This document shows positions 14,201 to 26,010 of a DNA stretch of 64,000 nucleotides, piece by piece. The DNA is from Scylla paramamosain (lineage: Eukaryota; Arthropoda; Malacostraca; Decapoda; Portunidae): NCBI RefSeq assembly GCF_035594125.1, contig NC_087166.1:16792266-16856265 (forward strand). Direction: 5' to 3'. The notes under the pieces were generated by a model. It did no database searches and was not told where the DNA came from. It saw only the letters and a list, made by a program, of their open reading frames with translations. The position numbers and the translations under genes were made by a program. The first letter of the stretch is position 1. Each line of letters opens with the position of its first letter.

Positions 14201-14928
14201 ATTGAGTGCTTTGGAAATTCTTACGTTCCCGAATGCTAAAACGCATGCAAAAATATATGTTTAGAAACAAAATAATATTACCAAAATCAAGAATTTTTAA
14301 TGTTTTTTTTTCAGCTTGTTATGTAAAAAATGCCAAAAAAGACATGGAAACTACCCTTAATGCGGAAAAAAAAACATTAAATGAATCGTGTATTATGACT
14401 TTTTTTTTCTTTTTATAGGTAAAAAATACGCTAAAACATATGAATATATAAGGAGAAAAGAACAACATTACAAAAAACGCAGGGGTTTTTTTTTACAGTA
14501 AGGTACAAATATACAAAAATGCATGCAATGCAACTTCTATGGGAAAAAAAAAAAAACGATTTTTTCAGAAACATATCTTGAGCGTGTCTTGAGCGTGCTA
14601 GGCACCAAAACGCTAAAAAGTATTAGAATAGAAAACAGCATTACCAAAAACGTGTCTTTAGAGTGTTTTTTTTTTTAGCTGCTTTTGTACCAAAACTCTA
14701 AAACGCCCGAAAAAAAGCACTCCTTATGAATAAAAATAAATTAAACAAAAAGAAGTATTTTTTTCCATCTTTTTGGGCTTGTTACGTAAAAAACGTCAAT
14801 ATGGATGAGTGCCCTATATGAGAGAAGGAAACGTCATTACGAGACACTTATAAATGCTAAGCAACTTTATGGGTACCTAAACGCTAAAACGCATGAACAG
14901 CTCTCTATATTACAAAACATTACCACAT

Positions 14929-15725
14929 TTTCTTTTCTTTTTTTATGTAGGAAGGATACTGGCCAAGGGCAACAAAAATCTAATAAAAAAAATGCCCACT
15001 GAAATGCCAGTCCCATAAAAGGGTCAAAGCAGTGGTCAAAAATTGATGGATAAGTGTCTTGAAACCTCCCTCTTGAAGGAATTCAAGTCATAGGAAGGTG
15101 GAAATACAGAAGCAGGCGGGGAGTTCCAGAGTTTACCAGAGAAAGGGATGAATGATTGAGAATACTGGTTAACTCTTGCGTTAGAGAGGCAGACAGAATA
15201 GGGGTAAGAGAAAGAGGAAAGTCTTGTGCTGCGAGGCCGCGGAAGGAGGGGAGGCATGCAGTTAGCAAGATCAGAAGAGCAGTTAGCATGAAAATAGCGG
15301 TAGAAGACAGCTAGATATACAACATTGCGGCGGTGAGAGAGGGATTTTAGATCGAGAATGTTGTAGAAGTTAATGAAGAAAAAGTTGAGGGGGGTGTCAA
15401 GACACTTAGGGTCGTCGATGGAAAGGCAGTCCGACCTGGGGATATTTATGATCCCCTCCCCAGAAGGGGACTCCGAGGCTGGTGTAGGAGTCGCCATGAG
15501 TTTAAATTTTTTGAGTGAAGGGTGTGTGTGTTATTAGGTGCTTGTAGTTTCGTGTGGAGGAAGAGAGTTGTCTTTAGAGGGACGGCTGTGACTGCCCCCT
15601 TGTGTTGTGAGACACAAAGGGAAACGTTCAATGAGGTCACAGCTGGGTTTAATGATAAGTTCACAGCACCCCCTGAACAGTGCTTTAGACCTCACTGGGA
15701 GTAATTATCGTTTCGGCAGGTGTCA
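14929..15725 (-). mobile_element. Internally deleted jockey-like LINE (mini-LINE), 797 bp
   Basis: Inserted into palindrome arm 2 only. The flanking arm sequence aligns to arm 1 across the site with an ACAT duplication at 14,925-14,928 and 15,726-15,729. Read on the minus strand it starts TGACACCTGCC, has a leader of about 230 bp, opens a frame at 15,497 and ends in an A-rich tail (AAAAAAAGAAAAGAAA) at 14,929. The frame begins like the N terminus of a jockey-like EN/RT protein, then jumps to the extreme C terminus, which is shared with the 39.3 kb and 41.7 kb LINE pieces. Most endonuclease and reverse transcriptase sequence is missing, yet both ends are kept, unlike a usual 5' truncation. Confidence 0.72.
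15036..15497 (-). CDS. 153-aa fusion frame of the mini-LINE (EN start joined to RT C terminus)
   Basis: An uninterrupted frame from an ATG inside the inserted element. Residues 1 to about 47 end in LNFFFINFYNI, which I recognise as the strand that opens the endonuclease domain in crab jockey-like ORF2 proteins, where the catalytic N-containing motif normally follows. The next residues, from about 53 (RRNVVYLAVFYRYF), belong to the RT C-terminal tail, which ends with an SFIPFSGKLWN block and an FKREVSRHL terminus. No catalytic residue of either enzyme remains. It is probably a by-product of a non-autonomous element. That the frame stays open across the deletion could be chance over so short a length. 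The recognition of the N-terminal part rests on family knowledge, not a search. Confidence 0.5.
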   Translation of the reverse strand: MATPTPASESPSGEGIINIPRSDCLSIDDPKCLDTPLNFFFINFYNILDLKSLSHRRNVVYLAVFYRYFHANCSSDLANCMPPLLPRPRSTRLSSFSYPYSVCLSNARVNQYSQSFIPFSGKLWNSPPASVFPPSYDLNSFKREVSRHLSINF

Positions 15726-15729
15726 ACAT

Positions 15730-18700
15730 AACAAAAAATAAATATTTTGAGTGTATTTCACATTAGTAGGTACCAAAACGCCCCCCCTCAAAAAAAGCAA
15801 AAGACCTTACATTGTGAATAAAAAAAAAAAATAAAAAATATCCAGGAACGAGTCTTTTGAGTGCTTATGAGCGTGGGGAAAAAGAAAAAAATATATAAAA
15901 TAAAACAAAAAAATATTACTAAAAACGTGTCTCTTCCGTGATTTTGATCTACTTACGCACTAAAATGCTGAGACCCATGCAAAAAAAAAAAAAGAAAAAC
16001 AGAACACCGTTACCAAAAACGTGTATGCACCTGTGTATGTTACATAGAAAAAAAATTCATGCAAAGTACTCTATATGGGTAAAGTAAAAGTCATTACGAG
16101 AATAGTGTATTATAAGAGTTTTAAGCTTCTTATATACGAAATGCTAAAACGCATATTTGTCAAGAAACAGAAAAACATTACCAAAATCGTGTATTTTAAT
16201 TGTTTCACATTATTGTATACCAAAAGTATCTTACTATATGGGAAAAAGAAACATTACCAGAAACATGCCTTTTGGGTGTTTTTGAGTGAACTAGTAACGA
16301 AAACGCCAAAAGGCATTGAAATCACCCTATATGGGTCTTTTCAGTGTTATTGAACTTATAAAATAAGTCAAAACACTAAAACGCATGCAAACACTCTTTA
16401 TTGAAAAATAATAACATTACGAAAAAAGTATTTTAATATTTCTTTTTTTGTACTTGTTGCTTAGAAAAACGCAAAATGCAGGCAATGCAACTTATTGGGG
16501 AAATGAAAGAACATTACCAGATTCTTAGTTACCAAAACACTAAAATAGCACTCTATATAAATACATTTGAATAGCACTCTATATAAAGAAACAGAATAAC
16601 ATTACTAAAAACCTTTATTTTCAGCGTATATTACATGTTTAGGTACCAAAACGCCAAAATGAATGCAAAGCAACTTATATGGCAAAGAGAAATTGTATTT
16701 CCAGAAATGTGTCTTTTGAGTGTTTATAAACATGTTAGGCACCAAGACACTCTAAACCATGGAAAAGACTAAATGGGGAAACAAAAAAATTTACAAATCG
16801 CCTTTTTGAGCATTTTTTTAGCTACTTCCGTACTAAAACACTAACATGCTTGCAAAACACCCTTTATGAAGAAAGAATAACGTTACCAAAAACAAGTATT
16901 AAGAGTATTTTCAGCTTCTTACGTAGAAAAACGCAAAAATGCATGGAAAGTACCCAATATTGGGAAACGAAAAGACATTACGACAATTTTGCATTTTAAG
17001 TGTGTTTGAGCTTCTTAGGTACCAAAACTCTAAAAGATATGAATATCATTCTATATGTAGAAAAGAACAATACCAAAAATGTGTACTTCGAGTGTTTTCA
17101 TAATGTTAGGTACCAAAACGCCAAAAAACTATATGGAGAAACGAAAATACATTACAAGAAACGTGTCTTTTCAGTGTTTTTTTTTTTTAGGACACAAAAC
17201 CGTAAAATTTATAGAAAGGATCCTACATTGGGAGACAAAAAGAAAATTGTAAGAAACGTGTATTCCTGAGATTAACAGTCTCAGGAACACATAATACACG
17301 TGTTTTGCAATATCGTTTGATTTCTGAAATACGGTACGTTCCATGCATTTTGGTATTTTTGTAGGTAACAAGCTCAAAACACTGTAAAATTCTCCTTTTT
17401 CGGTAAATTATTTTCTTTATGAACGGTGTTTTGCAAGGTTTTTTTTTTTTTAGCATTTCGATACGTAAGAAGTTAAAAATACTAAACACTCAAAAGGTAC
17501 ATTTTTCGTAATGTTTCATATCCCAGTATGGGGTGCTTTCTATGTATTTTAACGTTTTGGGGCCTAAAACGCCAAATTGCATGCAAGGCACTCCACATGG
17601 GAAAGGAAAGCCCATTACGAGAAACGTGTATTGTTAGTATTTTTGGGATTTTTTGGCGTTTTGGTACCTAACACTGAAAATACTCTTAATACACATTTTT
17701 GGTAATGTTCTTTTTCTACAAATATAATGCTATTCTTGCCTTTTAGCGTTTTGGTACCTAAGAAGCTCATGTTTTTTCTCTCTATATAGAGAAAGAAAAA
17801 AATATATTAATAAAAACCTTTATTTTGAGTGATAGGTTGCAAAAACGCCAAAGTGAATGCAAATTACTCTATATGGTGAGAAACAAAATAATATGACTAG
17901 AAACGTGTTGTTTGATTGTTTTTCAACTTGTTAGGCAACAAAAAGTAAAAAAAAAAGCATGGAGATCTCCCTATATGTGAATAGAATACAAACCAACATT
18001 ACGGAAAACGTGTCTTTGGAGTGTTTAGGAGCCTCTAACGTACCTAAAATGCGAAAAAAAAAAGGATGCAAAACTTTCGTATGGAGAAACAGAATATCAT
18101 TACCAAAAAATTTGTATTTTGAGTATTTTTAGCTTCATAGGGACAAAAACGTAAAAATACTTTATATGTACTTTACAAAGTACTTTATATGATTAAACAA
18201 AATTATATTGTCAGAAAAGTGTATTATATGAGTGTAGATTCTTAGGTACCGAAATGATAAAACACATGAAAAGCATTCATTATGGAGAAACAGAACAACA
18301 TTACAAAAAACGTGTATTCTGGGTGTTTTGTACATTGTTAGATACCAAAATGAAAAAAAAAAAACGCATGCGAAGCAATGTATATGAGGAAACGAAATGT
18401 CAATACCAGAAACGTATCTTTTGAGTGTTTTAGAGCATGTTAGGGACCGAAACTCTAATAAGCATGGAAAGCATTATAAGGGAATACAAATCATTTTTAA
18501 GAAAAACTTGTCTTTTGTGTGTTTTTAAGCTTCTTCCTTCAAACACACTCAAACGAATGCAAAACACTTTTTTTATGAATAAATAAAATAACATTACAAA
18601 AATCGTGGATTTTCAGTGTTTTTTTATTTCTTTCATAGAAAAACGCCAAAATGCATGCAAAGTACCCTGTATCGGGAAACGAAACAATATTACAAGAAAC

Positions 18701-20074
18701 GTGTATACTGTAATGAATGTTTCTGAGCTTCTTCGGTCCCAAAACCTTAAAACGCTTTCAAAAAAAAAAAAACTCTATAAGATAAACAGATAAACATTAC
18801 GAAAAACGTGTGTTTAGAGTGTTTTTCACCTTTTTAGGTAACAATACGCCAAATTGCATACAAAGCAAGTGATTTGAAGAAACAGAACAATGTTCCCAAA
18901 AGCGTGTATTGTGATTTTGAACTCGTTAGGTACCAAAACACCAAAATGTATGCAAACAGTTGTACATGGGGAATCTATAAGACATTATGAGAAAAGTGTA
19001 TAATGAATGTTTCTGAGCTTCTTATGTATCAAAACCCAAAAACCCGTGAATAATGCTCTTTATGGAAAAAGAAAAAAAAAATACAAAAAAAAAAAGTTTA
19101 TGTGTGTTTTCACACTCTTAGGTAAGAAAACGCTAAAATGCATGCGGAGCAGTCTATATAGGGAAACGAAGCGACATTACCAGAAACGTGTCGTTTTAGT
19201 GTTTTTAAGCATTTTAGGCACCCAAACGCAAAAAAATGCATGGAAGGCACCATATTTCAGAATACAAAATAAAATTACCAATGTGTGTTTTTGAGCTTTC
19301 TAAGACCCAAAACGCTAAAACTCATTCAAAACACCCATTATGGAAAAACAAAACAACATTAACAAAAACAAGTATTTGCAGTGTTTTGAACTTGTTAGGC
19401 GAAGAAATGGCAAAATGCATATAAAAAAAAAAAACTATATGGTGAAACAAAATATTTTCAGGAACGTGTGTTGCGAATGTTATTGATCTTCCTAAGTAAC
19501 AAAACGCTCAATAGCACTCTATATTCAGAAACAGAAAAAAAAAGGCGTGTTTTTAGTGTTATTCACAGGGTTATGTACAAAAACGCAAAAATTCAAGGAA
19601 AGTAGACGTTACGAGAAAAGTGTATTATTAGTGTTTTTGAGCTTCAGTAGCTACAATACGCAAAAACGCTTCAATACTACTACGTATGGAGAGCCAGAAC
19701 AACATTACCAAAAAGGAGTATTTTGTGTTTTTTTTAGATTATTAGGTATCAAACTGCCAAAATGTATGCAAACCACCCTATATGGGGAAAAGTAACGATA
19801 TTTCTAGAAATGTTTCTTTTGAGTGTTTATCAGCGTGATATACACCAAAATGCTAAAATGCATGGAAATCACCCTATATGGAAATACCAAATAACATTAT
19901 GAGAAACATGTCTTTTGAGTGTTTTAAGCTTCTTACGTACCAAAGCGCTAAAACGCATCGAGAGCACCCGATATTTGAAAACGAAACAACTTTACCAGAA
20001 AAAATCCTTTTGTGTGTTTTTGAGGTACTTACCTACCAAAATGGTAAAACGCCTGCCAAACCCCTTTTATTCAG
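15730..20074. repeat. Continuation of the 96-bp satellite after the mini-LINE
   Basis: Same monomer family as 1-14,928, in the orientation that reads GAGCTTCTTACGTACCAAAACGC. It resumes at once after the ACAT target duplication of the inserted element. It stops at about 20,074, where LINE coding sequence begins. A local tandem duplication of a monomer piece (GAATAGCACTCTATATAAA) is visible near 16,550-16,590. Confidence 0.88.
17263..17287. repeat. Arm-2 copy of the orientation-switch hairpin
   Basis: TTCCTGAGA, loop TTAACAG, TCTCAGGAA. It is the reverse complement of 3,485-3,509, so the switch existed before the arms were duplicated. Confidence 0.75.
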
Positions 20075-21680
<1,606 letters not shown>

Positions 21681-21684
21681 TTTA

Positions 21685-24456
21685 TGGGACGAGAGGTATG
21701 CTGGTGCTGTTCCATCTCCATATCTTTTAATATACAGCTTTGCTTTCAATCCATGTATACTTCTTGCATTTACTATCTCCTTATCCAGACTGTTCTATAC
21801 ATCTATACTTCTGTGTGGGAAACTATATTTTTTTATGTCTCTTTTACAAGCACTCTTCTTCAGCCTCTTTCCATGTCCTCTAATATCTCACGTATCCCAA
21901 ACCATCAAGTCACTCCGGTCCACCTCCTCCACTTTCTCGTGTGCTTTGTATATTGCAGTCAAGTCTTCCTTTTCTCCCCTTTTTTCTCTCTTCGTATGAC
22001 AAATGATACTTGGTACCATCTTTGTTTTGCAGCTCTCTCAGCTCTCTCCAACTTCATTATTCCCTTTTTCTTGTAGAACGACCACACTACAGCTGCATAT
22101 TCCAGTCTAGGTCAAATCAGTGATACAATCGTCTTCCTGGTCATCTTTTTATTCTTAAACTCAAAAGATGGCCTTATTCTTCTCAGCAAATTATAGGTTT
22201 CTCCTGTAGTTCTACTAATGTGTTTCTCCGGCATCAAATTTCCACTGACCATAACACCCGGATCCTTTTCTTCCTCTGCCTTACTCAACCTCTCACCATT
22301 CAACACATAATTTCCTTTTACTCTTGTCTCACTCTTTCCAAATTCCATTACTTTACATTTCTCTGGATTAGACTCCATTTCCCATCTATGACTCCACTCC
22401 AATATTTTGTTCAGATCCTCTTGCAACACTCCACAATCTTCCTCACTCTCAACTTTTTCAGGAACCTGGCATCATCTGCACAGAAGGCTCATGTAGCTAT
22501 TAACACTCTGTATCATATCATTTATATATGATTAGTGCCATCACTGAGCTTTTGGGTACTCCACTTTCAACTTTCCTCTGTGATGACTCCCAATCTTTTA
22601 CCACGGTTCTCATCTCTCAATCAGTCAAGAAATGCTCCATCCATCCCAGCAGGCCACCCCTCAGACCATCGTCATGCTCCAACTTCCATAGCAGTCTCCT
22701 GTGTGGCACTTTATCAGAGGCTTGCTTCAGGTCTAAATATACACAGTCTGCCCACCCATTCCTCACTTGTATTGTATCCACCACTCTTGAATAAAAACTC
22801 ATCAGGTTTGTAATACATGACCTCCGTCTTCTACATCCAAATTGTTTTATCATCACTTCATTTTCTAGGTAATGCACTAATCTTTCAAACATCTTACATA
22901 CCACACTTGTTAGAGACACTGGTCTGTAGTTCATTGGCTCTTCTTGTTACCACCTTTATAAATTGGAACTTTTCATTTTGTTCTCTTTCATTCAAGCAGG
23001 ACTCTACTTTCATTTAAGGAACTCTCAATAATACTATGCACCACCCACGTCACCTACTGATTGCATTCTTTCAGTATCTATCCCAACAGTTCGTCGGGTC
23101 CAGGGGCCTTTCTAACATCTAGTCCCTCACACTGTTTCCACATGTCTTCCTCAGTCACCTGGATTTCCCCTGGACCCATTTCTTCGCTCATCTCACTCTG
23201 CCCCACAAATGTCCTCTCTTGTGAACACTAAATTAATGAAAACTCTTATTCATCATCTCTGCTATGTCAACTAGATCCTCACACATTTGACCGTTCACCT
23301 TCTCTGTTTTTCATTTTGCTCTCTATATACCTGAAGAATAGTTTTGGTTCCTCTTTACATCTGCCCATAACATCGTTCTCATAACTTGTCCTTTCTTCTG
23401 TAACAACCCTTACATAGTCATTTCTTGTAGTGGTGTAGGTTTGCCACATCTTTGCACTTTTCTCCTCCATCTATTCCATGCCTTCTTCCTCTTCCCTTGC
23501 TACTTCACATCTTCTGTTATACCAGTCTTTGTTATATCTTCTCTTTGTGTTTCCTTTTGGTACACATCTTTTCACTCCCTCCTGTTATATACCTAGTGAT
23601 TAATGCTTTCTATTTCTGCACACCTTTTGCTGTAATAAAGGCACTCCAGTCCATCTTATCAAAGCATCTCCTCATTTACTTAAAGTTAGTTTTACCATAG
23701 TTAAATCTTTCATCCTTATAATCTTCCCATCTACTTTTCTCTTCCTTTTCTTTGATATGAAACCTTATCATCACTTGATCGCTTTTTCCTACAGGATTAT
23801 TGTGGTTCATGTGTTCAACAATGTCCACTTCTCTTAATAATACCAAATTGAGTCTTTGTGGTGCCTCTCCTCCTGTGTGTCTAGTGTTTTCCTTGACCCA
23901 CTGCGTCATCATATTATTCATTCCCAGTTTCAGAACTTTATCTCTCCATGAATCTTCTCTTGTATTCCTCTCCTTTCACTGTATCTCTTTACAGTTAAAA
24001 TCTCCCAAGACAATAATTTTATCGTTTTCTTTAATTTTCTTCTCAAGCCACTTTTCTGTCCCACTCACCAATTATCCATGCTCTTGTCTATTCCAGGCAT
24101 TTGCTTTTCCATGGGACACACACACACACACCACTGTAACATATTGTCTTCCACTTTTTTTTTTTTTATTAGTTTTAAACTTCCGCCTTGCACCAAGCCT
24201 TCTCCCCTCCACGCTATCCACCTCAATATTCTTTTTTTACAAACATCATCACTCCTCCTTCATCTTTTCCACGTGTTTCTTATCCACATGTTATAATTTC
24301 CCACTCCTAAACTTGGTGTCTCTGAATCTCATTGTCATGATGTCCGGCTCATTTTTTTTTTTTTTTAATTCACTGGCTTCATCAATCACGGAGACTAAAC
24401 CACCAACATTAGTGTATGCCACCTTCCTTGACCCTCACTCTTTTATTGCTGAGGAC

Positions 24457-24458
<2 letters not shown>
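21685..24458 (-). mobile_element. CR1-like LINE, copy A (EN plus RT, decayed)
   Basis: The minus strand from about 24,430 reads an endonuclease start (AYTNVGGL-like), then GDFNCKEIQ near 24,000 and NPVGKSDQVM near 23,790 (endonuclease motifs). A linker follows, then RT pieces: MNYRPVSLTSVVCKMFE and a ...DLKQASDKVPH block (22,617-22,934), and the thumb region with NPEKCKVMEFGKS (22,112-22,429). The C-terminal tail RYGDGTAPAYL is at about 21,700. Several frameshifts and stops show it is dead. Its 3' end abuts the truncated 5' end of copy B, in the same orientation. Its 5' end abuts an (AG)n run at 24,459. Antisense frames of up to 219 codons across this interval are shadows. Confidence 0.75.

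Positions 24459-24545
<87 letters not shown>
24459..24545. repeat. (AG)n microsatellite
   Basis: A pure AG run of 87 bp abutting the 5' side of the minus-strand LINE. The 320 bp to its right (24,546-24,865) are T-rich, with no gene or repeat I can name. Confidence 0.95.
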
Positions 24546-24548
<3 letters not shown>

Positions 24549-24867
24549 TTCTTTATTTTTATATAATCTCCATATTTAATTTGGCTTAACTATCTATTTT
24601 CATTTTATTTTTGGCATTTTTTCCTATTTTCCATTTATAGTCACTGTTAATTTTCCATGTCACTTTAATTTATAACATTCTGAAAAGCTTTTATTTTTAC
24701 ATTGAAGCCAATAATTTTTGTAGGTATCATTTTTATATTTGATTTCTTCTCTCATTATTGATTTTTCTCCTTGCTGAGTTTTATTATATTTTCTTATATC
24801 TTCACAAACTCATTTTGCTTCTATCTCCTCAAACACATTTTGCTTATTATTTTGTAATGGTTATATT

Positions 24868-25584
24868 TACTGTATTTTGATGGCTCATAAGACGCACCTT
24901 TTCTCCAAAAAAAAGTGTCAGGAAATGAGCCTGCGTCCTATAAGGCCAAGGTTCAGCATTGAGGCAGTGGTAGGTGGTAAGTCTATGGCAACAAAGGCTC
25001 TAAAATCAAATCCCAGACATCTTGGTACTACACCACAAAACAACTCTTTCTTTTAAGGTAACAATACATAATGACACCAGTCAGGAAGGATTTGCCTAAT
25101 TGAAAATGCACCACGCATTGCATGTACCAAAACAAACACGCGATTGGTTACTCGCTGAACCCGGTGACATGGGTTCACTGCGTTCTTTAGTATGATGCCG
25201 TTACTCCTTGAGGTAAGACACATACAGTTAAAATTGCACCTATCTTTTAACATTCTTATGAAAAAACTTTATTACCCCCGTAGTCTCTCACAGTCACTGC
25301 CGACGCCATAAGCCAGGTGCATGTTTACACCTCACAACAGGATTGGTATGTAGGTTACTAGCAAATATTAAAGTTTTTAAATGCAAAATATTGGGATCTA
25401 ATATTGATCTAAATGCATGTGAGAATCTTCAGATGTCAGGTGAAATCCTTCGCTTCATTCAGAGCTTAAATCCGCTCATTTATTTATTTATTTTTATTTT
25501 TTTTTTTCTTAATTTCAATGTCTGCCAAAACTGGGTGCATCTTCTGAGACCATGCGTCTTATGAGCTATCAAATTCGGTAAATG
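24868..25584. mobile_element. Candidate non-autonomous DNA transposon with about 30-bp inverted ends
   Basis: The left end contains GATGGCTCATAAGACGCA and the right end, read in reverse complement, GATAGCTCATAAGACGCA. Both are preceded by a related TTACYGWATTT block, giving about 30 bp of imperfect terminal inverted repeat over a 717-bp element. No transposase frame is visible. The target duplication is unclear because the flanks are A/T rich. TIRs with TAAGACGCACC are familiar in animal DNA transposons, but I do not assign a superfamily. Confidence 0.5.
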
Positions 25585-25606
25585 TGATCATGTTTGTTAT
25601 CAATGG

Positions 25607-25624
25607 TGCGCATGCGCAATGGCG
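25607..25624. promoter_or_regulatory. NRF-1 type palindrome overlapping a YY1-like core
   Basis: TGCGCATGCGCA (25,607-25,618) is a perfect match to the NRF-1 consensus. It is followed directly by AATGGCG, the YY1 core. It lies 139 bp upstream of an ATG whose short exon has a small-mitochondrial-protein look. NRF-1 and YY1 are classic regulators of nuclear genes for mitochondrial proteins. CpG-rich motifs are rare in the surrounding AT-rich DNA. Confidence 0.5.
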
Positions 25625-25756
25625 ACGTGACTCTTTGATGACATGGGGTTACCTGCTACGAATTAGGTCATAGAAATTTGTTGGGCAATCACAAAGGCAC
25701 GTGTGTTTAGAGGAAGAAGGAGCACTCGGGACTGTCTGTGCTGCGTCAGTTAAACT

Positions 25757-25816
25757 ATGGCTGCGTGGAAGAGACGTGTGTTGGTAGTTTACCGCCAGTT
25801 CCTTCAACTTCTTAAG
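25757..25816 (+). CDS. Putative first exon, short basic N terminus (LYR-like or UQCC2-like)
   Basis: ATG opens 20 codons reading MAAWKRRVLVVYRQFLQLLK, then a consensus donor (AAG|GTATTT) in phase 0. The VVYRQFL block resembles the N-terminal LYR helix of mitochondrial LYRM assembly factors, and also the YRRFLKL start of UQCC2. The peptide is basic with no acidic residue, as in a mitochondrial presequence. The exon lies just downstream of an NRF-1/YY1-like promoter. A weak candidate second exon is at 26,543-26,602: acceptor ATCAG, phase 0, 19 codons, stop. It does not match the second exon of either family. Spliced to 27,941 instead, it would be out of frame with the kinase start. Family and even coding status are inference. 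Confidence 0.4.
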
Positions 25817-25909
25817 GTATTTTTTGTTAAATAATTACTGTTGGTATGTGGTGATGACTGACATAATGTAAGTTACAAAAAGTTAGTTTACTTTATGGGG
25901 CAGTTTTGG

Positions 25910-26010
25910 GGTTAGGTTAGGTAATGTTAGGTTAGTGACCTTTGGGAGGGGGTCTTGGAGGGGCGAAACTCTCCCGGTTAGGTTAGGTTGGTTACATTAG
26001 GTTAGGCTAG
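25910..26010. repeat. Interstitial TTAGG-like repeats
   Basis: Clusters of GGTTAGGTTAGG with degenerate spacers lie just inside the first intron of the putative gene. TTAGG is the arthropod telomere unit, but short degenerate runs like this are common inside arthropod introns and need not be telomeric. Confidence 0.6.

Larger units (their letters stand above)
1..14928. repeat. AT-rich tandem satellite, period about 96 bp
   Basis: Degenerate tandem monomers fill this stretch. In one orientation each unit contains GCGTTTTGGTACCTAA, then ACACTCAAAA, an ACGTTTCTGGTAATGT-type block, CGTTTC and CCATATAGGGTG, then GCATGCATTTTG. Spacing between equivalent GCGTTTTGG blocks is about 90-96 bp, so the window holds roughly 150-200 monomers in all. 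Monomers differ from each other at many positions, more than the two palindrome arms differ from each other, so the array is older than the palindrome. Monomer orientation is mostly one way from 1 to 8,978 and the other way from 8,979 onward, with short local flips near 2,985-3,500. The many 60-120 codon open frames here come from a monomer that is 32 codons long, not from visible genes. No host gene is seen. Confidence 0.9.
11233..20074 (-). repeat. Arm 2 of a giant inverted repeat
   Basis: Reverse complement of 707-8,978, with the indels that expected evolution would leave. A roughly 246-bp deletion sits at about 14,068, where the sequence jumps between two non-adjacent arm-1 positions. A clean 801-bp insertion (797 bp plus a 4-bp duplication) lies at 14,929-15,729: the sum of paired coordinates is 19,958 just before it and 20,759 just after it. 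Homology ends at 20,074, at a microhomology ATTCAG shared with the adjacent LINE. Confidence 0.88.

Noticed and set aside
1..15000. CRISPR-like array
   Set aside because: Units are degenerate tandem monomers without unique spacers or invariant repeats, and the DNA is eukaryotic.
1..20074. Dozens of 60-120 codon frames with repeating motifs, at first sight like zinc-finger or repeat proteins
   Set aside because: They come from the 96-bp (32-codon) satellite period; motifs drift, frames break irregularly and no Cys/His spacing or known fold is kept.
707..20074. Palindrome as a pure assembly or library artefact
   Set aside because: Arms differ by point changes, a 246-bp deletion and a LINE insertion with its own target duplication, which an artefact would not create.
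25910..26010. A chromosome end or telomere fusion
   Set aside because: Units are few, degenerate and interrupted; this looks like the common intronic TTAGG-type repeat.
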